Positions 29,121-37,802 of a stretch of DNA of 52,500 nt are shown piece after piece. Each line of letters begins with the position of its first letter. Within the stretch, counting starts at the first letter, position 1. This DNA comes from Diplonema japonicum (taxonomy: Eukaryota; Euglenozoa; Diplonemea; Diplonemida; Diplonemidae): the NCBI GenBank assembly GCA_964019335.1, contig OZ025761.1:1-52500 (forward strand). Reading direction: 5' to 3'. The notes under the pieces are model-generated. The model was not told where the DNA came from, did not search any database, and saw only the letters and a program-made list of their open reading frames with translations. A program made the translations under genes and the position numbers.

Positions 29121-31850
29121 CTAGTCAGCGGGAACATCCTCATCCTCAAGGGCAGGGGCGGGTTCCTCCCTCACTCTCTTCTTCTTCTTCTTCTTCTTTT
29201 TAGGTGTTTCAGCAGGTTCTTCCACCGGGTCTTGAGTTGATGTTGTAGTTGCTGCTGCTGCAGGGGCAGCTGCGATGGCCACGTCGAAGGAGTGCTGAAG
29301 CGTACCGTCTGGCTTTGGGGGGCCGGAGGAGGACAAATCTTTCTCCTCGAAGGTCTCGACCACGCCTGGGTCGTCGATGGCCTCGTAGTTGAAGCCGTCC
29401 TCCAGCTCCATGTCCTGCAGCAGCTCGTCTCCAGTCCACTCGAAGTTCTTGATGACCTTCCCCTTGGTCCGCCCTCTTGAAACCTTGTCCCTCTTCTTGA
29501 AGTACCACCACCCCGCCACCATTCCCAGCACGCACACCACCAACAGTATCACCACAATTATAATAATAGGACTCCCGCCTCCTCCGGCGGGCGCTTCCGT
29601 ATCCGGCGCCAAGGTGCCCAGCCCTGGTGCCGGGTTTTTCGGCGACAGTGTCGCTGGCCTCATGGTGGTCCCTGGCACCAGGGTGCTCGGCGACAGTGTG
29701 TTCGGCTGTGCAGTGATGTCCGGCGACAGGGTCCCTGGGACGGCTGTGCTCCATGTTTTGACGTCAGGGGACAGTGTGTTCGGTTGAGCAGTGACATCAG
29801 GTGACAGGGTCGCGGGCACAGCAGTCACAGTGTTGTTGCTGATGTTGGGCGCCAGCGTGTTTGGCACTGCTGTGACGGAGGGGGACAAGGTGCCAGGCAC
29901 GACTGTGGGCACAGATGGGGGTGCCACCGTGTTTGGAAGAGCTGTAAGGTCCGGGGAGAGCGTGCCAGGCACCGTAGTCGTCCCAGGGACAAGCGTCCTC
30001 GGCGGCAGCGTGTTGGGAGTAGCTGTTGGTGGAACCTTGGTTACCGGGACTTGCGGTACCGTATCAGGTGCTTTCGTGTCAGGATTCGCTGTTGGGGGTG
30101 CTTTCGTGCCAGGTGCTTTGGTGTCAGGTGCTTCCGTGTCAGGAGCCGTGGTGATGCTGACAGGAGGGATTGTAGGAGGTGCTCCCGTGTCAGGAGCTTT
30201 GGTGGCGGGGATTGGGAGTGCTGTGGGAACCAGAGTGTTGGGTGGCTGTGTACTGGGCACCACTTTCGGTGTTTGAGTTGGTGGCACCTGTGATGTTGGG
30301 GGTGTTGTGTCGGGGGCTGTGGTAGGCACTGCTGTTACCGGCGGCTGTGTTTGCGGCGGCTGCGTGACCGGTGCCCCTGTACGCGGGGCTGGAGTAAGTG
30401 GTGGCTGAGTATGTGGTGGCTGTGTTTGCGGGGGCATGGTCTGCGGCGGGGATGTGTGTGCTGGCTGTGTCGCGGGTGGCATCGTAGGCGGAGAAGTCAC
30501 AGGAACCTGTGTCTTCGGCACGTCTGTAGGTGGGGACAGGGTGTCAGGGGGCTGCGTTGAAGGTACGCCTGTCTTCGGGACCAAGGTGCTTGGGGGTTGG
30601 GTGTCAGGAGACTGCGTGACAGGAGACTGCGTGTCAGGTGACTGCGTGACAGGAGGCTGCGTGTCAGGTGACTGCGTGACAGGTATTTGTGTAGATGGTG
30701 GGGGTGTCTTCGGTGCTGGCGTGTTGGGACTCGGTGTGAGGGGCGCAAGTGTTTGCTTCGGGCAGCCCTTGGGTGAAGGGCTAGTATCCTTCCACTTTCC
30801 GCCTGCACCGCACGTGATCCAGCTGTCAGCGACCGGAACGCCCCCCCAGCAAGTGTACTGACAGCTGGTCCCTAAGCTTGTGGTGCTAGTGCATGGGAGG
30901 AGGACACCACCGATGTTAGGATCGATGTCGTGATTGTTCGATGAGTCAGGGAGACCGCACGTGCTCGTCTCTGAAACGCATGAAAAGCTGGTGGTCCATT
31001 CAGCCTTGTGGGGTTCGGTCTCCTTGCAGATGACCTGCCCGACACCCTTGTAGCCGACGTCGCAACGCACGGGGCACACGGTGCCAGCAGGAATTTCTGT
31101 ACGAGATCCGTTGCAGGAGGTGAGTGTGCTGGGGACAATGTGGTCAAGTGTGATGTTGGGCTCGTTGGTACAGGTGCCGTTTCCACCAGTGGCAACGGAG
31201 ATGTCTACGAACCAGTGCTTGTCCTTTGACATGGAGCAGGGGTATTTCGAGTCTACTAGGCCGCTCCCGGGAGAGAGGATGAAGTCGACGTCATCGGTCC
31301 ACATCTCGAACCTCCCAGAGATGTCCGACTTCAAGACAACAGCGTACCAGGAGGTAATGCGTAAACCTTCCCAGGCATTGCTGCCTGTTTCCTGGCAGCC
31401 ATACACCGGTTGGGTACCGCTCCTTGCTTCGGCTACAACTTCTTCGTTTGGGTCCCTGTCGTAACAAAAGACCCTACTGTCTGGGAGCACTGCGTACCAT
31501 CCATGCGTGTGGTCCCTGAGGTCGGTGCAGCGTGACTTTAGGTTCAGCTCGTACCTATCCACTGTGCCGTTGACGGCGTAGACATCTGTTGCGGGGTCCG
31601 GTTCTGTCACGTTGCAGAAGTCGGTGAAGTTTGCGACTACTAGGTTACCGCTAGGAGACTTGATGTAGCCCTGCCCAGGCACCGTGGCGTTGGGAATCTG
31701 ATCTGTGTGGTATGTGGCCAACCACAGTGTCACAATATCCGGTTGACTGGGCGAAGTAGACGTGCAGACCTCAACGATGTGCCCCTCGCAGCAGAAGAAT
31801 GTCAACAACACGACTGCAGCAGCCAACAAAGGCTGCGCGGTTCTGCGCAT
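29121..31850 (-). CDS. Surface protein: sushi-like modules, mucin-like Pro/Thr stalk, single membrane anchor, 909 aa
   Basis: A signal peptide (about 1-23, PLLAAAVVLLTFFCCEG) precedes a Cys-containing extracellular domain (about 25-225) I do not recognise. Then come two sushi/CCP-like modules (about 228-365; CPVRCDVGYKG...GQVICK and CQYTCWGG...SWITCGAGGKW). Residues of about 370-750 are a stalk of short T-x-x-P units, first of the type PVTQSPDTQ and later TAVPGTLSPD, expected to be heavily O-glycosylated. One membrane helix (about 760-783, IIIIVVILLVVCVLGMVAGWW) leads to an acidic cytoplasmic tail of 125 residues with a Lys8-Arg stretch near the end. The start after an A-rich leader gives the signal peptide. 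Role probably adhesion or protection at the cell surface. Confidence 0.8.
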   Translation of the reverse strand: MRRTAQPLLAAAVVLLTFFCCEGHIVEVCTSTSPSQPDIVTLWLATYHTDQIPNATVPGQGYIKSPSGNLVVANFTDFCNVTEPDPATDVYAVNGTVDRYELNLKSRCTDLRDHTHGWYAVLPDSRVFCYDRDPNEEVVAEARSGTQPVYGCQETGSNAWEGLRITSWYAVVLKSDISGRFEMWTDDVDFILSPGSGLVDSKYPCSMSKDKHWFVDISVATGGNGTCTNEPNITLDHIVPSTLTSCNGSRTEIPAGTVCPVRCDVGYKGVGQVICKETEPHKAEWTTSFSCVSETSTCGLPDSSNNHDIDPNIGGVLLPCTSTTSLGTSCQYTCWGGVPVADSWITCGAGGKWKDTSPSPKGCPKQTLAPLTPSPNTPAPKTPPPSTQIPVTQSPDTQPPVTQSPDTQSPVTQSPDTQPPSTLVPKTGVPSTQPPDTLSPPTDVPKTQVPVTSPPTMPPATQPAHTSPPQTMPPQTQPPHTQPPLTPAPRTGAPVTQPPQTQPPVTAVPTTAPDTTPPTSQVPPTQTPKVVPSTQPPNTLVPTALPIPATKAPDTGAPPTIPPVSITTAPDTEAPDTKAPGTKAPPTANPDTKAPDTVPQVPVTKVPPTATPNTLPPRTLVPGTTTVPGTLSPDLTALPNTVAPPSVPTVVPGTLSPSVTAVPNTLAPNISNNTVTAVPATLSPDVTAQPNTLSPDVKTWSTAVPGTLSPDITAQPNTLSPSTLVPGTTMRPATLSPKNPAPGLGTLAPDTEAPAGGGGSPIIIIVVILLVVCVLGMVAGWWYFKKRDKVSRGRTKGKVIKNFEWTGDELLQDMELEDGFNYEAIDDPGVVETFEEKDLSSSGPPKPDGTLQHSFDVAIAAAPAAAATTTSTQDPVEEPAETPKKKKKKKKRVREEPAPALEDEDVPAD
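29550..30770 (-). repeat. Coding repeats of the T-x-x-P stalk
   Basis: Degenerate 15-45 bp tandem units inside the surface-protein gene, most regular at 30600-30690 (PVTQSPDTQ units) and 29640-29900 (TLSPD units). Copy number probably varies between strains. Confidence 0.75.
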
Positions 31851-32151
31851 ATTTTTCTTTTTTTTTTTTTTTGTACTCCTTTATGTTTCTCTTTTTTTTT
31901 GGGGGGGGGAAATCTAAAAATAAGTATCAAGAAAAGGGAAGATAAAATAAATAAACACCCTTGGTACCGTGGTACGCTAGCCTTGATTCCACACATGGGC
32001 GGGCGTTCTACGTCCGATCGAAAGCGGCCTACAGGCCCCACACTCTGTGCTATTATTACTTTTTGTTGATGTTGTGAAACAAAAACGCTTGTAAGTATCT
32101 AAATCAAACAAACTTTAAACCCGATCGGGCGAAAAAAAGAAACAAGGGAAA
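31851..32151. other. Short spacer with A-rich leader
   Basis: Directly before the surface-protein ATG the coding strand has about 14 A residues. The rest shows nothing recognisable. Confidence 0.45.
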
Positions 32152-33195
32152 TCAGCACAGAACACAGCACTTTCCTGGCCGTCTGCGTTCCATGAATGGT
32201 ACCTTGTTGCATCTCCGCATGAAGTCATCCCCGACATCTGTGACGCCCTTCCTCAGGTGCCCGAGGTTTGCGGTGGTCAGAGAACTGCAGCCAGATAGAA
32301 AGCCGTCCCCCAGCTTTGTCAGGTTTCGCATTGCACTGAAGTCAACAGAAGTGAGGGAGGTGCAATTTCTGAGAAAGAAGTCGCCCACCGACACCACGTC
32401 ACGAAGGCCAAGATCCACAGAAGTGAGGGAACTGCAATAGTTAAGAAACCAATGACCGACCCCCCTAACATTCCGAAGGGGGCTCAAGTCAAGGGTCTTA
32501 AGTGACTTGCAATAAGCCATGAAGCCGCCACCTACCTCCGTCACGTTCTGAAGGGGTCCCAGATCCACCTCTGTCAGGGAATTGCAGTCAGCGAGGAAGC
32601 TGTAGTTGGTGTACGTGATGTCGCGAAGGGGGGTGAGATCAATGGCCTGCAACAACGTGCATCCAGCTAGAAATCTTTTTCCAACTTTCCGAACACACTG
32701 AAGGGAGGTGAGGTCAAGGGTGACAAGGGACCGGCACTCAAACAAAAAGCCATCCGCAATGGATGTCACACACTGCTTGGGGTCCGTCATCTGTAGGTGA
32801 CGAAGGCCAGAAGGGAGGTACGCTGCGTGAAGCTCAAGACAGTCCACACCCGATACCTCCACCTGAAGAAGAAGGCCAGGGTCCTCCTCCAAACGCTGTT
32901 CTATCGCCTCCTTTGTCTCCTCTGAAGACAGCTCCTGTGAAAGGACACACATCGTGTTGCGGACATTGCAGCAGAGAAGGAGCTCGCACCCCTCCCACAT
33001 CCCAAGGTGCTGTATCTCATTCCCACCGAGAGTCTCGTCCAGTTCTTCACCTTCGAAGTGCAAGAGGAAGGTTCCCACCTCTACTCCAGCAGCCTCCCCT
33101 GCCTTCTTGTACAAGTCCTTCACAGTGTCACGGCCTCCCAGCTCTACCTCGTGCGTCTTGTTGTTCTCCATCCTGATGAACACCGTCAGGCTCAT
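32152..33195 (-). CDS. Ubiquitin-like domain + leucine-rich repeats + CaaX-like end, 347 aa
   Basis: Residues 1-77 look like a ubiquitin-fold domain (TVFIRMENNKTHEVELGGRD, then EGEELDETL and LGMWEGCELLL), without a C-terminal Gly-Gly. Residues of about 115-335 form Cys-containing leucine-rich repeats of the BspA/LRR_5 type, with units like CSSLTSVDL and a turn of VGxxFLxxC, one about every 23-24 residues. The protein ends KCCVLC: a Cys four residues from the end makes a CaaX-like prenylation signal, with a neighbouring Cys for a second lipid. That predicts an intracellular, membrane-tethered scaffold. The start follows an A-rich leader and gives the complete ubiquitin fold. Partners unknown. 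Confidence 0.78.
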   Translation of the reverse strand: MSLTVFIRMENNKTHEVELGGRDTVKDLYKKAGEAAGVEVGTFLLHFEGEELDETLGGNEIQHLGMWEGCELLLCCNVRNTMCVLSQELSSEETKEAIEQRLEEDPGLLLQVEVSGVDCLELHAAYLPSGLRHLQMTDPKQCVTSIADGFLFECRSLVTLDLTSLQCVRKVGKRFLAGCTLLQAIDLTPLRDITYTNYSFLADCNSLTEVDLGPLQNVTEVGGGFMAYCKSLKTLDLSPLRNVRGVGHWFLNYCSSLTSVDLGLRDVVSVGDFFLRNCTSLTSVDFSAMRNLTKLGDGFLSGCSSLTTANLGHLRKGVTDVGDDFMRRCNKVPFMERRRPGKCCVLC

Positions 33196-33607
33196 ATTTT
33201 TCTTTTTTTTCTTCTTCTCTTTCCTTTTTTTTCTCTTTTGCCGGTCAAGGTTTGCCTTATTCTTGTCTCTCTACCGAGCACCCGTAACACTGGCACAAAC
33301 TTTCTTGAAATGACTCGCTTAAGGGGAGGTGTCGTTACGCACCTAGACCCGGCCAAAGGTCTTGCTTCCCCTGTCAAAAAAGAAGTCGTCTTTCTTTTTT
33401 TTAAAAGAGAGAGGTTAAAATATAAAGAAAATAAAGAAAAAGTACGCAAAGAAAAAGGAGGGAGAAAGAGAAAAAGAAACTGGTTCAAAGACACGGTGGT
33501 GTTTTCGATGAACGGGACGAAATATTTATTTTATTTTTTTTTTTTCTTTCTTTCTGTACCCATATCGAGGACGCCTTTTGTCTTGAGAAAACGTGTTGTC
33601 AGTATCG

Positions 33608-33643
<36 letters not shown>

Positions 33644-33657
33644 AGGGAGGTGAATGT
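33196..33657. other. Spacer with repeat C and a long A run
   Basis: It holds the A/G-rich leader of the LRR gene (33196-33240 on the coding strand), a copy of repeat C, T runs near 33530-33550 and an A run of about 32 nt (33610-33641). No gene is seen. Confidence 0.5.
33306..33368 (+). repeat. Repeat C, copy 2
   Basis: Matches 5834-5890 through ACTCGCTTAAGGGGAG and CTAGACCCGG, and 36070-36145 through GGGGAGGTGTCGT. Confidence 0.7.
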
Positions 33658-34890
33658 TTAGTAGAAACCACCGACAGGCATTATGGGGAATACGTGGGAT
33701 TCTTCCTCGCAATGGGCTTCGATAAAGGTTGTAAGTTGCTTGTTGAAATATTGCATGAGGCTGTCAGACACACCAGGGAGGCAGTCCATGACAGGCAGGG
33801 CGTAGACCCACCTGCTCACCGCATAGAACACAAAATCAGACCAACAGGCATCATAGGAGTAACCTGTAAGATCTGCACCACTCTCCCGAAGCGTGGTGTA
33901 GTACACCCTGACAAGATCAGGAAGGCTGGAGGCATGACGATCGAGGTCTACATCTGAGAGGAAGAACTGCGAGAGATCCCTTAGGGGGTTCCACGCCGAA
34001 ACATTGCACCAGTCGCACACTCGCAGCTCTCCATCACGAGACATAAACATGTTGGAGGCATGCCAGTCCCCATGGCACAGTGTGTATGGACCTTTGTTCA
34101 CCTTTTCCACAACATGTGAAAAAACAGAAGCTGACAGTGAAGCCTGCATCACTTTCAAAACCCGTTCGGAGTACTTAACACTCTTCCTTCTTTGTCGCCA
34201 CATCGCCTTTGCCTTTTCAACAGACATTTCCCACCACACTCTGCCCCTTCCTTGGATGTTATCCACGCCTTTCAGCCACTCACATTTCAGGAGATCCTTG
34301 TCGTTCCAGTGCTTCGCATGGAACCTCCCAGCCGCCATGCACACACCACGCAGCACCTCCGCTTCACTTTGGTATGCAGTGCGGTTAAACCCCTCGGGGA
34401 GGCCCCATATCTTGTTCCCTAGGAGGAGGTCCACCCCTACATAGTTATGAGACATGTTCTTCATGAGGATGCTGTACTTCCCCGTCAATCTGTTGGAGTA
34501 AGCGTGGTGGGACGGTACCGCAATGTCCTTGCAGGTTGTCCGTGCGAAGGTGTTGTAGAACACCGCCTCCCTGTATCCGCTTAATCGGATAGAGAAGGCC
34601 TTCCCCTCCGCACCCCCTGATGTTTTTAATACCAGGTCCTCGTCCCGCTCACCCACCTCGTTACCGCACACAAGGCTCAGTTTGTATATAGTTCCTACAT
34701 ATCCGCCTCCGCCAAGAGGTTGTATTTCCACATTGATCACTCTTTCCTCCGGGCTTAGAACATTCGACTCCCTTAGAATCTTTGTTAGTTGTGAAGCGGG
34801 ATAATCTGCTTCGTCTGTGCTTGACAGCAGGTCACCTATCCAGCCAGCAACCTGAGTATACGTGTTCACCACAGAGCCTAGGAGGGACAT
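33658..34890 (-). CDS. APH/choline-kinase-fold small-molecule kinase, 410 aa
   Basis: It belongs to the aminoglycoside phosphotransferase-like (protein-kinase-like fold) group of small-molecule kinases. The N-lobe shows LGGGGYVGTIYKLSL, a glycine-rich loop, and LVLKT with the ATP-binding Lys. The catalytic loop is CHGDWHASNMF with Asp and Asn in place (near residue 275), followed by RVCDWCN, the metal-binding Asp. The C-terminal helices carry the long spacing typical of the eukaryotic DUF1679/EcKinase type. The start MSLLGSVV at 34888-34890 precedes a helical N-terminus; no signal peptide is seen, so it should be cytosolic. The substrate cannot be told from sequence; I see nothing that ties it to antibiotic resistance. 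Confidence 0.78.
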   Translation of the reverse strand: MSLLGSVVNTYTQVAGWIGDLLSSTDEADYPASQLTKILRESNVLSPEERVINVEIQPLGGGGYVGTIYKLSLVCGNEVGERDEDLVLKTSGGAEGKAFSIRLSGYREAVFYNTFARTTCKDIAVPSHHAYSNRLTGKYSILMKNMSHNYVGVDLLLGNKIWGLPEGFNRTAYQSEAEVLRGVCMAAGRFHAKHWNDKDLLKCEWLKGVDNIQGRGRVWWEMSVEKAKAMWRQRRKSVKYSERVLKVMQASLSASVFSHVVEKVNKGPYTLCHGDWHASNMFMSRDGELRVCDWCNVSAWNPLRDLSQFFLSDVDLDRHASSLPDLVRVYYTTLRESGADLTGYSYDACWSDFVFYAVSRWVYALPVMDCLPGVSDSLMQYFNKQLTTFIEAHCEEESHVFPIMPVGGFY

Positions 34891-35228
34891 TTATACCTGT
34901 GGAACTTAAATGAGGGGATAATATGTCTCGAGGAATCTTTTACTTTTTTTTAGCATGGGACTGCTGCTAGAAACGGACCCACTGAGAAAGAAAGGGAGGA
35001 AGAAGAAGAAAAAAAAAGAAACTAGTTTTTGGTGTGCAGGGGGGGGGGGGGGGGGGGGGGGTGCTCAAAGAAAATGTCTTCGTTGATCGCACAGATCAAG
35101 AAAGGCACAGGGATAAGGGTTAAAAAAAAGGTGTTTTTGTTTTTTTTTGGGGGGGTGTTGATCAATTTCCTCCTTTGGCTTTTTCTCAGGGGGGTGAGGA
35201 GAAAGGGGGAGAACACTTAGAGTCATGG

Positions 35229-35280
35229 CCGAAACTCAAGAGGAGGGGTAAGGGCTCACCCTAAAGCCTAACAACGCCAA
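35229..35280 (+). repeat. Repeat E, copy 1
   Basis: Shares GCTCACCCTAAAGCCTAACA and flanking GAGAGG-like sequence with 35390-35476. Confidence 0.65.
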
Positions 35281-35296
35281 TTTTCTTTTTTTTTTT

Positions 35297-35345
35297 TTAA
35301 ATTTCCACTTCTTTTTCGACCAAGTAGGTGGGTTGGAAGTGTCTG
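35297..35345 (+). repeat. Repeat F, copy 1
   Basis: Shares CCACTTCTTTTTCGAC and TTGGAAGTGT with 47663-47720, where about 10 bases more separate the two blocks. Confidence 0.55.
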
Positions 35346-35389
35346 GGAGCTGGGGAAAGCGGGGGGAACATTGATGTCAGCTCAAAAGG

Positions 35390-35476
35390 CTGAAACTCGG
35401 GAGGAAGGTAGCGCGAATGGCGACTCGAGAGGAAAGGAAGTGTGAGCGGCTCACCCTAAAGCCTAACAACGACAAA
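35390..35476 (+). repeat. Repeat E, copy 2
   Basis: Second copy of repeat E, with about 30 extra bases on its left side. Confidence 0.65.
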
Positions 35477-36069
35477 GGGAGCGCCACTCGTGAAACTTTT
35501 AAACTATGATGGGGGGGGGGGGGGGGGTCATCGCCAGGGTGCATTTCGCCCTGGCTGAGAGAAAACTCGTTTCTTGCAAAGAGGAAAAAAAAAGAGCCAA
35601 CAAGGGGGGGGGGGGGGGGGGGGGGGACAATAATAATAATCATTCGTCTTAACGCAGGAAAAGGGCAGTCAAGCCTTTTTTTTTTTTTTTTTTTTTTCCC
35701 TGTTTTTTGATCAATTCTAAAATTTCTGAAATTGTGGCGATGACGGATGGTTATCTGGGTGACTGAAATGTAGTTGAAAGGGAGAAACATTACATGAACA
35801 AAAAAAGAGAGAGAAGAAAAAAAAGAATTAACAATAAATAAACTATTCTGCTAACTGAATCGTCCAATACTACCTATAGGCGCTCTTGCAACGACCACCA
35901 CAGCTATCGCCAACGTGCCAAAAAATGGGCTAAACTCGCACAACCAAGGGAGCTAAACGTTTCAGACATGGCGTGCCACACCCATAAAAAAAAAAGAGAC
36001 ATTTGCGCCTCACACTATCTCTTGATCGGTCCGAAAAAGAAATTGAAAACCAGATAATTTAACAATGAG

Positions 36070-36145
36070 GAAAGTAACTCGCTTGAGGGGAGGTGTCGTC
36101 ACCCACCTTAGACCTGGGTCCGGAGACCAAAAGTCTTGCTGCACC
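36070..36145 (+). repeat. Repeat C, copy 3 (diverged)
   Basis: Shares AACTCGCTT and GGGGAGGTGTCGT with the other copies and then drifts. Confidence 0.6.
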
Positions 36146-36230
36146 CTAAGATAAAGAAAAAGATGTGGGGACGGAGGGAAAAGCGGGGGGGGGGGGGGGG
36201 GGGGGCGAGATAAAAAAAAAGCCAGTCAAG

Positions 36231-36280
36231 GTGCTACCGGTGATGACCAAGGAGGCCAACAGCGAACAACACATCTGATG
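36231..36280 (-). repeat. Element B, truncated copy
   Basis: Matches 28079-28132 (GCTACCGGTGATGACC, then AACAGCGAACAACACATCTG) with a 3 bp gap and a few changes. Confidence 0.7.
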
Positions 36281-36415
36281 TACTTCTCAAAAAAAAAAAA
36301 AAGAAAAAAAAACATTTATTTTCTCTCAAATTCTTTCAAATGATGCTGCTCTTCATCTTGGTGTAGATAATGACCTTCGAAAGACCGCTTGACTTGTAAA
36401 TAGCCGGGTTAACCA

Positions 36416-36417
<2 letters not shown>

Positions 36418-36465
<48 letters not shown>
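36418..36465 (+). repeat. T run of 48 nt
   Basis: Uninterrupted T homopolymer in the spacer. Confidence 0.9.
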
Positions 36466-36468
<3 letters not shown>

Positions 36469-36609
36469 ATTGTTACAAATATTTATCTTTCAAAAAAATG
36501 ATTTTATAACTATATGCAACTTGTGCCGTGCAAAAAGATTTTCGCAGCTTTTTTGCTTGTGCGAACAACAAGACATATAGTCATAAAGAACTACTGTAAA
36601 GTGAAAAAC

Positions 36610-37132
36610 ACCCGGACGGACAAATTTACGGGTCTTCTTCGCGTCTGGGAGTTTGTCCGTCTGGACATTCGTCCGTCCGGGATCCTTCTTGAGGTCCTCT
36701 GGAGGCCCAACCCTGGCTGGGCTGACTTGCGTGAACCCACCGCGGCGTCACTGGATTTCAGAGTTTATTTTTTCTCAGCTATTCACTGGATACCCGTGCA
36801 GCAAGGGGGGGAGGGGGACTATGTGCCCTTCCTCGCGGTCACGCTATCGTTCATGATCAAAAGGGCTGGTTCAGCAGGTGAAAAACCATGGGTCTTGGTG
36901 GTGCTTTCGAAAGGGGGGAACACATCGTCCACCCAGATCTCGAGCGTTTCTTGGTTTGCCCGGTGATTGCTCGATGCTGTCAGGCTCCAGGTGGTGGGGG
37001 GTCTTGACCCGAGGCACGGAGCCCCTTCCCCTTTCAGGCTGAGTCTGGCCTTTGTAACTCCCGGACTGACAAACGTCCGGGTTTTTTTGGCTTCCGGGAG
37101 TTCGTCCGTCCGGACATTTTTCCTTCCGGACA
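36610..37132. mobile_element. Direct repeats of about 73 bp flanking 380 bp
   Basis: The left unit (36610-36682) and right unit (37060-37132) share CCCGGAC-GACAAA, CGGGAGTTTGTCCGTC-like and CGGACATT blocks in the same order. Each also contains the near-palindrome GTCCGTCCGGAC. The arrangement is like a small LTR-type or tandem-duplicated element, but nothing in between is recognisable. Confidence 0.4.
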
Positions 37133-37373
37133 TTTCACTCTTCTTCACTCACTAGGGGCCTAGTTAAATTATAAGATTTTGGTGTTAAATTATGGGGCTT
37201 CAGAGTGAAAAAATAGGTCTTGTCGTAGAAAAAAAATGTACCCATAATCCCCAAAAAAAAGCTGACCTGTGTGGAAAAAAAAAAACAGCAGTGCAAGCAG
37301 TGAAGAGACTCAAATGACGAAGAGTGAATAAAACGACTTACTTGGCGCCAAATGAGCCATTATTTAACACTCG

Positions 37374-37802
37374 TTACCGTTTTTTTTTTCTTTTTTCATC
37401 CCTCCCACGTACCTGCGCAATCTTCGGATTATTCATCGCATTAGTAATATGAATAATGGTGTACCTGTCGGCAAGGCTTGTTGCCGTGTCGTACTCTTTC
37501 CAGCTGAGTTCAAAATAGTCCGCCTTGTGCTTCGTTGTCTTCACCTCGAAGACCTTGAAGTCAGGGTGCTTTGCCAGCACCTGCCCATAAGTGTGGTGCT
37601 TGCCGACAGCCGTGAATTCTTCCTCTGTGATCCCGCTCGCAATGTCGAAAGGCGCGAAGCTCTCACCCTGACTGTTCGTGGAATAGAACACCTCTGCAGG
37701 GTATTTCTCTCTGAGGTACGCTAGTGCAGTGTCTTCACCCCACTTCCCCAGCGCCTGCTCCCTTATGGCTGTGTGCACCTGGTGCGCTGACCTCCGCCCC
37801 AC
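37374..37802 (-). CDS. Segment 5: C-terminal DUF3883 domain
   Basis: The frame carries the DUF3883 (NOV C-terminal) pattern: a helix with GKWGEDTALAYLREKYP, a central acidic strand FDIASG, and the core FKVFEVKTTKHKADYFELS followed by WKEYDTATSLADRYTIIHI. The D...EVKTT pattern is the catalytic core of restriction-endonuclease-like folds, so nuclease activity is possible if the protein is made. It ends in a basic tail DEKRKKKR. The upstream sense joins segment 4 by a one-base change. Confidence 0.7.
   Translation of the reverse strand: MGRRSAHQVHTAIREQALGKWGEDTALAYLREKYPAEVFYSTNSQGESFAPFDIASGITEEEFTAVGKHHTYGQVLAKHPDFKVFEVKTTKHKADYFELSWKEYDTATSLADRYTIIHITNAMNNPKIAQVRGRDEKRKKKR

Larger units (their letters stand above)
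34891..37373. other. Repeat-rich spacer
   Basis: No gene is supported. It contains G runs (35040-35061, 35511-35527, 35606-35626, 36186-36205), repeats E (35229-35280, 35390-35476), F (35297-35345) and C (36070-36145), an element B piece (36231-36280), a T run of 48 nt (36418-36465) and a direct-repeat pair (36610-36682, 37060-37132). Short open frames between the direct repeats show no known family. Confidence 0.55.

Noticed and set aside
33658-34890. Aminoglycoside-resistance gene
   Set aside because: It has the general APH-type catalytic motif, but this fold covers many metabolic kinases; nothing indicates a drug substrate.
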